Shown: positions 8,785 through 17,760, counted from the stretch's first letter. The stretch: 58,355 nucleotides of DNA from Streptococcus suis (GCF_002960445.1 NZ_POJD01000170.1:1-58355); one strand, 5' to 3'. Notes: a model not told the origin generated them from the letters alone. Numbers and translations are program-made.

Positions 8785-9021
8785 ATTTTTTAATTCTCCT
8801 GTTAAATTATCAAGCCGTCGAGCGACTAGTTTTCACGGGGTCTCATTTAAACACGGACTTTAGCCCGCGTTCGAATGAGCGGGTTTCATGATCGCATTTG
8901 AGAAGCAATCATGCTTTTAGGTTTCAATTTCTAAATGTGCCAAGGCAGAGCGACACAGGCTATACTCGAGTATGCCAAGGCGCTCTAACACAGGCACATG
9001 ACGAAATTGGAAGCTAAAAGA
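8785..9021 (-). other. Long hairpin spacer between rpsH and rplF
   Basis: This 237 bp spacer contains one very long nested stem. CTTTTAG (8914-8920) pairs with 9014-9020, CAATTTC (8925-8931) with 9003-9009, ATGTGCC (8935-8941) with 8993-8999, and AGAGCG (8947-8952) with 8981-8986. The tip is GGC-ATACTCGAGTAT-GCC. A second part has CATGAT/ATCATG (8888-8893 with 8908-8913) and CCCGC/GCGGG (8864-8868 with 8879-8883). No ORF or U-tract terminator is seen. Confidence 0.75.
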
Positions 9022-9420
9022 TTACCAAACGTATGCGATAACCTCACCACCAACGTTCTTTTGACGAGCTTGTTTGTCAGTCAAAAGACCTTCTGATGTT
9101 GAGATGATTGCGATACCAAGTCCGTTAAGAACTTTTGGAATATCTTCACGTTTTGAGTAAACACGAAGACCTGGTTTTGAAACGCGTTTCAAGTTAGTGA
9201 TAACTTTTTCACCGTTTGGTCCGTATTTCAAGAATACGCGGATGATACCTTGTTTGTCATCTTCGATGAATTCAACGTTTTTCACAAAACCTTCGTTTTT
9301 AAGGATTGTAGCAATACCTTTTTTGATGTTTGATGCAGGAACTTCAAGCACTTCGTGTTTTGCTTGGTTAGCGTTACGAATACGTGTCAAAAAATCTGCA
9401 ATTGGGTCAGTCATAACCAT
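9022..9420 (-). CDS. rpsH: Ribosomal protein S8
   Basis: A 132-residue S8, a primary 16S rRNA-binding protein and in E. coli the translational repressor of the spc operon. The start [20 protein letters not shown] and the C-terminus [20 protein letters not shown] are diagnostic. It is flanked on both sides by unusually long, structured spacers, which is notable because S8 is a known autoregulator in other bacteria. Confidence 0.98.
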   Translation of the reverse strand: MVMTDPIADFLTRIRNANQAKHEVLEVPASNIKKGIATILKNEGFVKNVEFIEDDKQGIIRVFLKYGPNGEKVITNLKRVSKPGLRVYSKREDIPKVLNGLGIAIISTSEGLLTDKQARQKNVGGEVIAYVW

Positions 9421-9726
9421 TTGTTGTTTCTCCTCTTACTAGCAGTTTGATTAAATCACTTGCTAGTTAATTCATGATACAAAGGGCGCTAAAAAGCCAA
9501 AGTGAAAATAGAAAACTTGACGTAGAAACTTTGGTTTCTAGGAAAGTTTGTCTTTTTCACACAGGCTTTCGCCCGTGTTCAAATCGGCAGGCAAACTTTG
9601 TATCGGGGTTGTTTTAATTGAGTTCGAGCTACAACCTTAGCAAAGAAGATAGATTTTCCTAGAAGTAAACTTCGTCGTCAAATCTCCTATCTTTGCCTTG
9701 GTTGCTAAACGCTCTCACATCTTATC
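9421..9726 (-). other. Multi-arm structured spacer between rpsN and rpsH
   Basis: A 306 bp spacer with no ORF. Arm 1 pairs GCAAAG (9640-9645) with CTTTGC (9691-9696), with GATAG/CTATC, ATTT/AAAT and a GAAGT-AA-ACTTC tip inside, and CAACC/GGTTG and GAGC/GCTC outside. Arm 2 is closed by GATACAAAG (9476-9484) with 9596-9604. It contains nested GTGAAAA/TTTTCAC, AAACTT/AAGTTT and TAGAAAC-TTTG-GTTTCTA stems. Arm 3 is CTAGCA/TGCTAG (9439-9444 with 9461-9466). Confidence 0.75.
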
Positions 9727-9912
9727 TTACCAAGAAGCTTTTGTTACGCCAGGAATTTGTCCAAGGTAAGCCAAGTCGCGGAAGCATACACGGCACAATT
9801 TGAATTTGCGGTAAACTGAGTGTGGACGTCCACATTTTTCACAGCGTGTGTAAGCTTGTGTAGAGAACTTAGCTGGGCGTTTGTTCTTAGCGATCATTGA
9901 TTTTTTAGCCAT
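9727..9912 (-). CDS. rpsN: Ribosomal protein S14, zinc-binding type
   Basis: A 61-residue S14 of the type Z form. Cys24 and Cys27 (CEKC) and Cys40 and Cys43 (CRVC) form the zinc ribbon. Many Firmicutes also carry a cysteine-free paralogue elsewhere for zinc starvation; none is in this window. It lies 14 bp after rplE and ahead of the long structured spacer. Confidence 0.97.
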   Translation of the reverse strand: MAKKSMIAKNKRPAKFSTQAYTRCEKCGRPHSVYRKFKLCRVCFRDLAYLGQIPGVTKASW

Positions 9913-9926
9913 TTATTCTCTCCCTC

Positions 9927-10469
9927 TTATTTTGCAAACGGCATACCAAGGCCAGTAAGCAATGCACGTGATTCTTCGTCAGTGTTAGCAGTTGTAACGA
10001 TAACGATATCCATACCGCGAGTCTTATCAACATCGTCGAAGTTGATTTCTGGGAAGATCAATTGCTCTTTCACACCAAGTGTGTAGTTACCACGTCCGTC
10101 AAATGACTTAGTTGGTACACCGTGGAAGTCACGTACACGTGGAAGTGAAACTGTAACCAATTTGTCCAAGAATTCATACATACGTTCGCCACGAAGAGTT
10201 ACTTTCGCACCGATCGCAACACCCTCACGAAGACGGAAGCCGGCGATTGATTTCTTAGCTTTAGTGATAAGTGGTTTTTGACCTGAGATCAAAGCCAATT
10301 CTTGAGCAGCTTTCTCAAGGTTTTTAGCGTTAGAAACAGCGTCACCAACACCCATGTTCAAAACGATCTTATCAACTTTTGGCACAGCCATAACTGAAGA
10401 ATAGTTAAATTGTTCAGTCAAAGCAGGAACTACTTCATTAAGATATTTTTCTTTTAAACGATTTGCCAT
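9927..10469 (-). CDS. rplE: Ribosomal protein L5
   Basis: A 180-residue L5, which binds 5S rRNA and forms the B1b bridge to S13. It starts [20 protein letters not shown], contains [21 protein letters not shown], and ends with a typical [19 protein letters not shown]. Position between rplX and rpsN is canonical. Confidence 0.98.
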   Translation of the reverse strand: MANRLKEKYLNEVVPALTEQFNYSSVMAVPKVDKIVLNMGVGDAVSNAKNLEKAAQELALISGQKPLITKAKKSIAGFRLREGVAIGAKVTLRGERMYEFLDKLVTVSLPRVRDFHGVPTKSFDGRGNYTLGVKEQLIFPEINFDDVDKTRGMDIVIVTTANTDEESRALLTGLGMPFAK

Positions 10470-10492
10470 TATACTTCTCCTTTCCTTCGTGA

Positions 10493-10798
10493 TTAATCAA
10501 GCACTTCGCCTGATTTTTTGTTGTAGCGAACTTTTTTGCCGTCTACAAACTTGTAACCAACGCGTCCTGCAACACCATTTTTGTCAAGAACTTGAACGTT
10601 TGACACATGGATTGGAGCTTCTTTTTCAACGATAGCACCTTGAGGGTTTTCGCTGTTTGGTTTTTGGTGTTTCTTAACGATGTTAACACCTTCAACAATA
10701 ACTTTGTTTACTTTTGGAAGTGCTGTTACGACAAGAGCTTCAACGCCTTTGTCTTTACCAGCGATTACGCGAACTTTATCGCCTTTTTTTACAAACAT
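10493..10798 (-). CDS. rplX: Ribosomal protein L24
   Basis: A 101-residue L24 with an N-terminal KOW motif ([20 protein letters not shown]). It is one of the initiator proteins of 50S assembly. It is followed by rplE and preceded by a 182 bp spacer rich in hairpins. Confidence 0.97.
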   Translation of the reverse strand: MFVKKGDKVRVIAGKDKGVEALVVTALPKVNKVIVEGVNIVKKHQKPNSENPQGAIVEKEAPIHVSNVQVLDKNGVAGRVGYKFVDGKKVRYNKKSGEVLD

Positions 10799-10980
10799 TT
10801 GATTTCTCCTATAATTTCTTACGCCCTAATGGGCACCCTGGTTAGTGATTTAACCAGGGGACTTAGTTTGTTTTCTAGTTTACTAAATCCGTCACAGACT
10901 TCGTTAGTTTGTTTTGATGTACCCAAGTACTATCTGCAACAAACTGCCTAGTCTGTAACAAATTTCCTAAAACTATTTGA
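10799..10980 (-). other. Structured spacer rplN-rplX
   Basis: This 182 bp spacer holds GCCC-TAAT-GGGC (10823-10834) and CCCTGGTTA...TAACCAGGG (10836-10859). A nested pair is ACAGACT (10894-10900) with 10950-10956, enclosing AGTTTGTT (10906-10913) with 10938-10945. No terminator tail follows any of them. Confidence 0.65.
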
Positions 10981-11349
10981 TTAAAGTACTTCTGGTGCCA
11001 ATGAAACGATTTTCATGAAACCGCCATCACGCAATTCACGTGCCACTGGGCCAAAGATACGAGTTCCGCGAGGGTTTTTGTCTTCACGGATGATAACTGC
11101 AGCATTCTCATCGAATTTGATGTATGAACCATCAGCACGACGAGCACCTGTCTTAGTACGAACGATAACGGCTTTAACAACGTCACCTTTTTTAACCGCA
11201 CCACCAGGAGTAGCTTGTTTTACTGAAGCAACGATGATGTCGCCGATGTTCGCGAATTTACGTCCTGAACCACCAAGAACTTTGATTGTCAAGATTTCAC
11301 GTGCGCCACTGTTGTCAGCAACTTTCAAACGAGTTTCTGTTTGAATCAT
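10981..11349 (-). CDS. rplN: Ribosomal protein L14
   Basis: A 122-residue L14 at the subunit interface. It begins [20 protein letters not shown], with the family signature around [19 protein letters not shown]. Normal length, located between rpsQ and rplX. Confidence 0.98.
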   Translation of the reverse strand: MIQTETRLKVADNSGAREILTIKVLGGSGRKFANIGDIIVASVKQATPGGAVKKGDVVKAVIVRTKTGARRADGSYIKFDENAAVIIREDKNPRGTRIFGPVARELRDGGFMKIVSLAPEVL

Positions 11350-11373
11350 GTCAATTTTCTCCTTTCAGGTTGA

Positions 11374-11634
11374 TTAAATGATAACTGCCTCTTCCACAAC
11401 TTCTACAAGACGGAAACGTTTTGTAGCTGAAAGTGGGCGAGTTTCCATGATACGAACGATATCGCCTTCTTTAGCAACATTGTTTTCATCATGAGCTTTG
11501 TACTTTTTAGAGTAGTTAATACGTTTACCATAGACTGGGTGGTTACGTTTTGTTTCAACTACAACTGTGATTGTTTTGTCCATTTTGTCAGATACTACGC
11601 GTCCAACAAGAACTTTACGATTATTGCGTTCCAT
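11374..11634 (-). CDS. rpsQ: Ribosomal protein S17
   Basis: An 86-residue OB-fold S17, a primary 16S rRNA binder in 30S assembly. It shows [20 protein letters not shown] and the signature [20 protein letters not shown]. It lies between rpmC and rplN, each with a spacer of about 24 bp. Confidence 0.98.
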
Positions 11635-11657
11635 TGAAATTCTCCTTTCCCAATCTA

Positions 11658-11864
11658 TTATTTAGTTTCAGATTGCACAGTTTTGATACGTGCAATTTGT
11701 TTCTTCACTTCGTTCAAACGAGCAGTTTGCTCAAGTTGACCAGCAGCAGCTTGGAAACGAAGTTCGAAGAGTTCTTTCTTCAATTCGTTTTCTTTCTTAG
11801 CAAGTTCTTCTTGAGAAAGGCCACGAAGTTCTTTTACAAAATCTTTAATTTCTTGAAGTTTCAT
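11658..11864 (-). CDS. rpmC: Ribosomal protein L29
   Basis: A 68-residue helical hairpin protein at the tunnel exit, where trigger factor and SRP dock. The motif [20 protein letters not shown] is typical. It is 9 bp after rplP. Confidence 0.97.
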
Positions 11865-11873
11865 GTCTTCTCC

Positions 11874-12287
11874 TTATTCTGCTTCACGTTTTACGAATTT
11901 AACTTTAACTGGCAATTTGTGACCAGCAAGGCGGAATGCTTCACGTGCGATTTCTTCAGAAACGCCAGCTACTTCAAACATAACCTTACCGCGTTTAACT
12001 GGAGCTACCCAACCTTCAGGAGCACCTTTACCAGAACCCATACGTACACCGATAGCTTTAGCAGTGTATGATTTGTGTGGGAAGATTTTAATCCAAACTT
12101 TACCACCACGTTTCATGTAACGCGTCATAGCGATACGGGCAGCTTCGATTTGGCGGTTTGTAATCCATGAGCTAGTAGTTGCTTGAAGACCGTATTGACC
12201 AAAGTCTACTTGTTTTCCACCTTTAGCTTCACCGCGCATTTTTCCACGGAATTCACGACGGTGTTTTACACGTTTAGGTACTAACAT
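11874..12287 (-). CDS. rplP: Ribosomal protein L16
   Basis: A 137-residue L16, which helps position A-site tRNA. It begins [20 protein letters not shown] and contains [20 protein letters not shown] and [19 protein letters not shown]. It follows rpsC by 3 bp, indicating coupled translation. Confidence 0.98.
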
Positions 12288-12290
12288 TTG

Positions 12291-12944
12291 TTATTTACCT
12301 CCTTTAGTGTTTTTACGAGCTGGAAGAACTTCACCACGGTAGATCCATACTTTGATACCAAGTTTACCGTAAGTTGTCAAAGCTTCTTCCCAAGCGTAGT
12401 CGATATCCGCACGAAGTGTATGAAGAGGAACAGTTCCTTCTGAGTAGCCTTCTGCACGGGCAATATCAGCACCGTTCAAACGACCAGAAACTTGTGTTTT
12501 GATACCTTTTGCACCAGCGCGCATTGCACGTTGGATAGCTTGTTTTTGAGCACGGCGGAATGCCACACGTTGCTCCAATTGACGAGCGATTGATTCACCA
12601 ACAAGGTGTGCATCCAAATCAGGTTGTTTGATTTCGATGATGTTGATGTGTACTTGTTTACCAGTCAATTTGTTCAATTGAGCACGAAGTGCATCAACGT
12701 TGCTACCAGCTTTACCGATAACCATACCTGGTTTAGCAGTGTGGATAGAAACGATAACTTTGTTTACAGCACGTTCGATTTCGATTGTTGATGTTGACGC
12801 ATCAGCCAATTCTTTTTTGATAAAGTTGCGGATTGCAAGATCTTCATGAAGGTAATCCGCGTATTCTTTTTCAGCATACCATTTAGCATCCCAATCACGG
12901 ATGATGCCAACACGCATACCAATTGGATGTACTTTTTGACCCAC
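12291..12944 (-). CDS. rpsC: Ribosomal protein S3
   Basis: A 217-residue S3 with an N-terminal KH domain ([17 protein letters not shown] at about 74-90) and a C-terminal S3 domain ([20 protein letters not shown]). It sits at the mRNA entry channel and has helicase activity with S4 and S5. Canonical position between rplV and rplP. Confidence 0.98.
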   Translation of the reverse strand: MGQKVHPIGMRVGIIRDWDAKWYAEKEYADYLHEDLAIRNFIKKELADASTSTIEIERAVNKVIVSIHTAKPGMVIGKAGSNVDALRAQLNKLTGKQVHINIIEIKQPDLDAHLVGESIARQLEQRVAFRRAQKQAIQRAMRAGAKGIKTQVSGRLNGADIARAEGYSEGTVPLHTLRADIDYAWEEALTTYGKLGIKVWIYRGEVLPARKNTKGGK

Positions 12945-12956
12945 GTTTTTACCTCC

Positions 12957-13301
12957 TTATTTCTCTGCCACAACTACAGTGATGTGAGCTGTGCGTTTGT
13001 TGATTGGTGAAGCAGAACCTTTCGCACGTGGACGGAAACGTTTCAACGTTGGTCCTTCGTTTGCGAATGCTTCGCTGACTACCAAGTTAGCTTTTTCCAA
13101 ACCAAAGTTGTTTTCAGCGTTAGCGATTGCTGAGTTCAAAACTCCCTCGATAATGCCTGCAGCTTTGTTTGGTGTGAATTTCAAGATTGCGATTGCGTCT
13201 GCTACGCTTTTGCCACGGATGTTATCCAAGACAAGACGTGATTTACGAGGTGAAACACGTACTGTGCGAGCAGTTGCTTTAGCTGAAGTAATTTCTGCCA
13301 T
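12957..13301 (-). CDS. rplV: Ribosomal protein L22
   Basis: A 114-residue L22 whose long beta-hairpin lines the nascent peptide tunnel. The hairpin region [20 protein letters not shown] is clear. The length is normal and there is no insertion of the sort seen in some macrolide-resistant isolates. Confidence 0.98.
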   Translation of the reverse strand: MAEITSAKATARTVRVSPRKSRLVLDNIRGKSVADAIAILKFTPNKAAGIIEGVLNSAIANAENNFGLEKANLVVSEAFANEGPTLKRFRPRAKGSASPINKRTAHITVVVAEK

Positions 13302-13318
13302 TGTGTTTTCCTCCTAAA

Positions 13319-13600
13319 TTATTTACGACGAGTTTTCTTGTCGTCAGCAGCATGACCTTTGTAAGTACGAGTTGGTGCAAATTCACCAAGTTTGTGACCT
13401 ACCATGTCTTCTTGAATGTATACAGGTACGTGTTTACGCCCATCGTAAACTGCGATTGTATAACCGATGAAACTTGGGAAGATCGTTGAACGACGTGACC
13501 AAGTTTTAATTACTTTTTTCTTTTCGTCATTTGCTTGAGCTTCAACTTTTTTCATCAAATGCTCATCGACGAAAGGTCCTTTTTTAAGACTACGTCCCAT
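13319..13600 (-). CDS. rpsS: Ribosomal protein S19
   Basis: A 93-residue S19 of the 30S head, partner of S13. It begins [20 protein letters not shown] and carries the signature [20 protein letters not shown]. It is separated from rplB by about 100 bp holding a GCCCGC-TTT-GCGGGC hairpin (13641-13655). Confidence 0.98.
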
Positions 13601-13701
13601 TTTAGTGTTTTCTCCTTTAAAATATGTACCACAGCGGCTTGCCCGCTTTGCGGGCTACCGAGTTGGCGGATGATATAGAATGCTAAGCAACTAAGAATAG
13701 A

Positions 13702-14535
13702 TTATTTTTGGTTGCGACGACGAACGATAAGTTTGTCAGATTTAGCTTTCTTGTTACGAGTTTTCAAACCAAGAGCTGGTTTACCCCATGGTGTAGATGG
13801 TGCTTTACGACCAACTGGTGCTTTACCTTCACCACCACCGTGTGGGTGATCGTTAGGGTTCATCACAGAACCGCGAACTGTTGGACGGATACCTTTCCAA
13901 CGGCTACGACCTGCTTTACCAAGGTTAACAAGGCCATGTTGTTCGTTACCTACAGTACCAACAGTAGCACGGCAAGTACCAAGGATCATACGAACTTCAC
14001 CTGATTGAAGGCGAACAAGAACGTATTTACCTTCTTGACCAAGAACCTGTGCAGATGCACCGGCAGCACGAACCAACTCACCACCGCGACCTGGTTTCAA
14101 CTCGATGTTGTGAACAACAGTACCGACTGGGATGTTTGCAAGTGGAAGTGCGTTACCAACTTTGATATCTGCTTCTGGACCTGAAACGATTCGTTGACCA
14201 ACTTCAAGACCTTTAGGAGCAATGATGTAAGCTTTAACACCGTCTGTGTAGTGTACAAGAGCGATGTTTGCTGAACGGTTTGGATCGTACTCGATCGTTT
14301 TAACGATTGCTTCAACGCCATCTTTGTTACGTTTGAAGTCTACCAAACGGTAGAAACGTTTGTGACCGCCACCTTGGTGACGAACAGTGATGCGACCATT
14401 GTTGTTACGACCAGCTTTGCTCTTCAAAGCAACAAGCAAGCTTTTTTCTGGAGTGCTTGTTGTGATTTCAGCGAAGTCCAAAGAAGTCATGTTACGACGG
14501 CCATTTGTCGTTGGTTTATAAACTTTAATACCCAC
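13702..14535 (-). CDS. rplB: Ribosomal protein L2
   Basis: A 277-residue L2, needed for subunit association and peptidyl transferase activity. The conserved C-terminal block [20 protein letters not shown] includes the catalytically important histidine of the family. The start [20 protein letters not shown] is typical. Confidence 0.99.
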   Translation of the reverse strand: MGIKVYKPTTNGRRNMTSLDFAEITTSTPEKSLLVALKSKAGRNNNGRITVRHQGGGHKRFYRLVDFKRNKDGVEAIVKTIEYDPNRSANIALVHYTDGVKAYIIAPKGLEVGQRIVSGPEADIKVGNALPLANIPVGTVVHNIELKPGRGGELVRAAGASAQVLGQEGKYVLVRLQSGEVRMILGTCRATVGTVGNEQHGLVNLGKAGRSRWKGIRPTVRGSVMNPNDHPHGGGEGKAPVGRKAPSTPWGKPALGLKTRNKKAKSDKLIVRRRNQK

Positions 14536-14552
14536 GTTAATTCCTCCTTTGA

Positions 14553-14852
14553 TTATTCAGCGTCAGCTGTAGCGAACAATTCGATCGCTTTTGAATCAGC
14601 AGCCAATGTGATGATTGCTTTTTTCACTTTGTTTGTGCGACCTACATAACGACCTACGCGTTTTGTTTTAGGTTTCACGTTGATTGTGTTAACATTTGCA
14701 ACTTTAACACCCTCGAATGCAGCTTCAACAGCTTGCTTGATCAAGAGTTTGTGTGCACGAGTGTCAACTTCAAATACATACTTGCCTGCTTCGAGTTGGC
14801 CCATTGAGCTTTCTGTGATGACAGGTTTTTTGATAACATCATACAAATTCAT
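14553..14852 (-). CDS. rplW: Ribosomal protein L23
   Basis: A 99-residue L23 at the tunnel exit, docking site for trigger factor and SRP. It begins [20 protein letters not shown]. Its first base is shared with the last base of rplD, so the two are translationally coupled. Confidence 0.97.
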   Translation of the reverse strand: MNLYDVIKKPVITESSMGQLEAGKYVFEVDTRAHKLLIKQAVEAAFEGVKVANVNTINVKPKTKRVGRYVGRTNKVKKAIITLAADSKAIELFATADAE

Positions 14853-15475
14853 TATGCAAGAACCTCCTCAATTTTAGAGATAGCTGCTTGAGTTACAAGA
14901 AGTTTGTCTGCATTTGCGATGTCAAGTACGCTTGCAGTTGTTGCAGTTGCAACTTTAACTCCTGGGATGTTACGAGCAGAAAGAGCTGCGAATTCGTTGC
15001 CTTCTTCAAGAATAACAAGGACTTTAGAATCAATGCTCAATGCTGCAAGCACTTTTGCAAATTCAGCAGTTTTTGGAGCTGTGAATTCAAGTGAGTTAAC
15101 AGCTACAAATTTGTTTTCAGCAACTTTTTCTGAGTAAACAGATTTAAGTGCCAAGCGACGAACTTTTTGTGGAAGTTTGTACGCGTATGAACGTGGAGTT
15201 GGTCCGAAGACTACGCCACCGCCACGCCATTGTGGTGAACGGATAGAACCTTGACGAGCACGTCCAGTTCCTTTTTGACGCCATGGTTTGCGTCCGCCAC
15301 CTGAGACTGCTGAACGGTTTTTAACTGCGTGAGTACCTTGACGAAGGCTAGCTCGTTGGCTGATGATCACATCAAATACAACTGCTTGGTTTGGCTCGAT
15401 ACCAAAAATCGCATCGTTAAGAACTACTTCACCAGCTTGTTTACCAGTTTGGTCAAATAATGTTACGTTTGCCAT
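14852..15475 (-). CDS. rplD: Ribosomal protein L4
   Basis: A 207-residue L4 with the tunnel-lining loop ([20 protein letters not shown] at about 53-72). In E. coli L4 autoregulates the S10 operon through its leader; whether this occurs here is unknown. It overlaps rplW by one base. Confidence 0.98.
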   Translation of the reverse strand: MANVTLFDQTGKQAGEVVLNDAIFGIEPNQAVVFDVIISQRASLRQGTHAVKNRSAVSGGGRKPWRQKGTGRARQGSIRSPQWRGGGVVFGPTPRSYAYKLPQKVRRLALKSVYSEKVAENKFVAVNSLEFTAPKTAEFAKVLAALSIDSKVLVILEEGNEFAALSARNIPGVKVATATTASVLDIANADKLLVTQAAISKIEEVLA

Positions 15476-15499
15476 TTCGACTGATTTCCCCTTTCCTTA

Positions 15500-16126
15500 T
15501 TATTTACCAGCTTTAACTGCTGACTTGATAGTGATAAGAGATTTCTTAGCACCTGGTACGTTACCTTTGATAAGGATAACGTTCTTTTCTGGAACAACTT
15601 GTACAACTTCAAGGTTTTGAATTGTTACACGGTTGCCGCCCATGCGACCTGCAAGGTTTTTACCTTTGAATACACGGTTAGGTGCAACAGGACCCATAGA
15701 ACCTGGACGACGGTGGTAACGAGAACCGTGAGCCATAGGACCACGTGATTGACCATGGCGTTTGATAACACCTTGGAAACCTTTACCTTTAGATGTACCA
15801 GTTACATCAACAACATCACCAGCTGCGAAAGTTTCAACTGTAATTTCTTGTCCAACTTCCAAGCCTTCAATGTTTTTGAATTCACGAATGAAGCGCTTAG
15901 GAGCTGTGTTAGCTTTAGCTACATGGCCTTTGGCAGGTTTGTTGCTCAATACTTCGCGTTTGTCATCAAAACCAACTTGAACTGCCGCATAACCATCAGT
16001 TTCAACTGTTTTCACTTGAAGAACAACGTTTGGAGTTGCTTCGATGACAGTTACAGGGATAAATTCACCAGATTCAGTGAAGATTTGAGTCATTCCCACT
16101 TTTTTCCCTAAGATTCCTTTTGTCAT
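15500..16126 (-). CDS. rplC: Ribosomal protein L3
   Basis: A 208-residue L3, an early 50S assembly protein reaching the peptidyl transferase centre. It begins [20 protein letters not shown] and carries the signature [20 protein letters not shown]. The 97 bp gap upstream contains an AATCAAGT/ACTTGATT stem. Confidence 0.98.
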
Positions 16127-16223
16127 GAGAAAAATATTCCTTTTCTTAATTTTGTATTTAAAAAGTTTTTAACGAGCGTTTTTTATGCTCAAATCAAGTT
16201 TCTGAGTTTTGCTCGCGACTTGA

Positions 16224-16532
16224 TTACAATTTGATTTCTACGTTTACACCACTTGGAAGATCCAATTTCATCAAAGCATCAACTGTTTTTTGAGTTGGGT
16301 TGATGATGTCGATCAAACGTTTGTGTGTACGCATTTCGAACTGCTCACGAGAATCTTTGTACTTGTGAGTCGCACGGATGATTGTGTATAGGCTACGTTC
16401 TGTTGGAAGTGGAACTGGACCTGCTACTTGAGCACCTGTACGAGTTGCAGTTTCAACGATTTTTGCAGCTGCTGTATCAAGTGTACGGTGTTCGTACGCT
16501 TTCAAGCGGATGCGGATTTTTTTGTTTGCCAT
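16224..16532 (-). CDS. rpsJ: Ribosomal protein S10
   Basis: A 102-residue S10 of the 30S head, which also acts as NusE in transcription antitermination. It begins [20 protein letters not shown] and has [20 protein letters not shown]. It is the first gene of the S10 operon, behind a promoter and a structured leader of about 130 nt. An AAAAGGAGAAAAAG ribosome binding site precedes the ATG. Confidence 0.98.
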   Translation of the reverse strand: MANKKIRIRLKAYEHRTLDTAAAKIVETATRTGAQVAGPVPLPTERSLYTIIRATHKYKDSREQFEMRTHKRLIDIINPTQKTVDALMKLDLPSGVNVEIKL

Positions 16533-16669
16533 CTTTTTCTCCTTTTCGTCTATTTAAGATAATAGGCTAGCTCCACAAGAAAACCAACACGTGTTGCGTG
16601 GCAATGCAACCGAGCGTGTCGCAACCTCTTGCATCAAAGCTACAGCCGTAATTTTTACGGCACTAGAAC
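16533..16669 (-). promoter_or_regulatory. Structured S10 operon leader
   Basis: The 5' UTR folds a GCCGTAA-AAA-TTACGGC hairpin (16645-16661), followed by a longer arm pairing GTTGCG (16593-16598) with CGCAAC (16620-16625). ACACG (16587-16591) can alternatively pair with CGTGT (16615-16619), so two mutually exclusive folds exist. There is no U-tract. A role in ribosomal protein autoregulation is possible but only inferred. Confidence 0.55.
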
Positions 16670-16698
16670 ATTCTATCAAATTATATTGTGCATTGCAA
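16670..16698 (-). promoter_or_regulatory. S10 operon promoter
   Basis: On the minus strand, -35 TTGCAA (16693-16698), a 17 bp spacer and -10 TAGAAT (16670-16675). It directs transcription of the whole rpsJ-to-rplQ cluster. Confidence 0.75.
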
Positions 16699-16723
16699 GA
16701 GTTTTTACTTAAAAATTTAAAAA

Positions 16724-16745
16724 TCCCAAAACTTCTGTTTTGGGA
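16724..16745 (-). terminator. Terminator of comX
   Basis: TCCCAAAA-CAGAAG-TTTTGGGA is a perfect stem followed on the minus strand by TTTTTAAATTTTT. It separates comX from the S10 operon promoter 26 bases downstream. Confidence 0.85.
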
Positions 16746-16797
16746 GGCGGTTCGTATATTTTATCGCCATTATTCTTATAGCATTAGTAGAAAACAA

Positions 16798-17271
16798 TCA
16801 TCGAAAGTCCTTTAAATGTTCTTGTAAATCTCTAAGCATATTCTTACGACCATTGAAACTCTGACCACTAATTAGTTTTTCATAATTTTCCAATTGGTCC
16901 ATGGACAAATTTTTCCGATAATCTCTCAAGGCACCTCTCAACAACAATAGCTCGTCATTGACTAAACCTGGCGATTGTATTACTTGTGATAGTTCATGTA
17001 TGTCTTCATGAGGCATTCGGTCAAACTTGCGCTTTTTACTTTCCTGTCTGCGAACATAGTCCTTAATCCGATTTCTGAATTTAACCTTGAAATAACAATA
17101 CAACTGGGCTCTTTCCCCAATCAACCATGGTTGATCCTCCAATAATTCAAACAAGGTTATCATGCCTTCCTGCTCCCAGTCATCTCTGTCCCACAGTTTG
17201 ATATAAAACTCTTTACGAGCCTTGTTAACAATTCCTTTTACGCTATCATACATCTTTTCAAATTCCATCAT
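16798..17271 (-). CDS. comX: Competence alternative sigma factor ComX (SigX)
   Basis: A 157-residue sigma-70-family factor that directs RNA polymerase to late competence genes through CIN boxes. It has an N-terminal region-2-like segment (FYIKLWDRDDWEQEGMITLF) and a basic linker (RRQESKKRKFDRM). The ATG pair at 17266-17271 follows GGAGATAG; the first is used here. A 20-residue upstream extension is open but lacks a ribosome binding site. Its promoter has a perfect GACA-N4-TGTC ComR box. Location next to the S10 operon is, as I recall, that of S. suis comX. Confidence 0.93.
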   Translation of the reverse strand: MMEFEKMYDSVKGIVNKARKEFYIKLWDRDDWEQEGMITLFELLEDQPWLIGERAQLYCYFKVKFRNRIKDYVRRQESKKRKFDRMPHEDIHELSQVIQSPGLVNDELLLLRGALRDYRKNLSMDQLENYEKLISGQSFNGRKNMLRDLQEHLKDFR

Positions 17272-17296
17272 CCTATCTCCTTTGTTTGATGGTTTA

Positions 17297-17338
17297 AGTT
17301 TATCGAAAAGAGCTAACTTTCTACAGGACATTTTTGTC
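17297..17338 (-). promoter_or_regulatory. comX promoter with ComR box
   Basis: The palindrome GACAAAAATGTC occupies 17327-17338. On the minus strand it continues CCTGTAGAAAG, and the -10 TAAACT is at 17297-17302, 24 bases past the box. No normal -35 is present, as expected for an activator-dependent promoter. The comS promoter has the same box-to-(-10) distance and the same CCTGT-N-GAA extension. Confidence 0.85.
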
Positions 17339-17445
17339 TACTAACTTAGTAAATATGATTTATCAATTGTATTTTATTGTAAGTTGGCCATTATTAAATC
17401 CAATTCTTCTTTGATTTTAGTGTTATTTTTATGAGCTTCCATAAG

Positions 17446-17476
17446 AAAAAATCGTTAGAAATATCATTCTAACGAC
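17446..17476 (-). terminator. Terminator between the repeat array and comX
   Basis: CGTTAGAA and TTCTAACG pair around a short loop. TTTTTT follows on the minus strand. It would block read-through from the ireB-ruvX operon and its repeat array into the comX promoter. Confidence 0.75.
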
Positions 17477-17479
17477 GGA

Positions 17480-17760
17480 GAGCAGATCAAAATATTCACC
17501 AGACCTTAATTCGTTCTTTGGTTTTCAAACTCATGATAAAAAGGTCCACCCGGACCTAGTTTTGCTCTCCTGTTTTCAAGCAAAAGATAAAAAGGTCCCC
17601 CGGACCTAGTTTTGCTCTCCTGTTTTCAAGCAAAAGATAAAAAGGTCCACTGGACCTAGTTTTGCCCTCCTGTTTTCAAGCAAAAGATAAAAAGGTCCAC
17701 CCGGACCTAGTTTTGCTCTCCTGTTTTCAAGCAAAAGATAAAAAGGTCCACTGGACCTTT
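17480..17760 (-). repeat. Tandem array of 50-51 bp terminator-like units
   Basis: The core AAGGTCC recurs at 17541, 17592, 17642, 17692 and 17743, spacings of 51, 50, 50 and 51. A decayed extra unit lies at about 17490-17540. Each unit has a GGTCC-N3-GGACC stem and an AAAAAG run, plus a TTTTGCT/AGCAAAA stem. Only the unit touching the upstream gene keeps symmetrical A5/T5 flanks. No ORF is present. The remainder of the gap to comX (17339-17445) holds only an untranslatable 22-codon stretch. Confidence 0.9.

Noticed and set aside
17367..17446. Short ORF MEAHKNNTKIKEELDLIMAN upstream of comX
   Set aside because: Its ATG follows a terminator T-run with no ribosome binding site and no promoter is visible. 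It is probably random or a decayed gene end.
17480..17760. CRISPR array
   Set aside because: The 50-51 bp units repeat as a whole with no unique spacers, and no cas genes are present.
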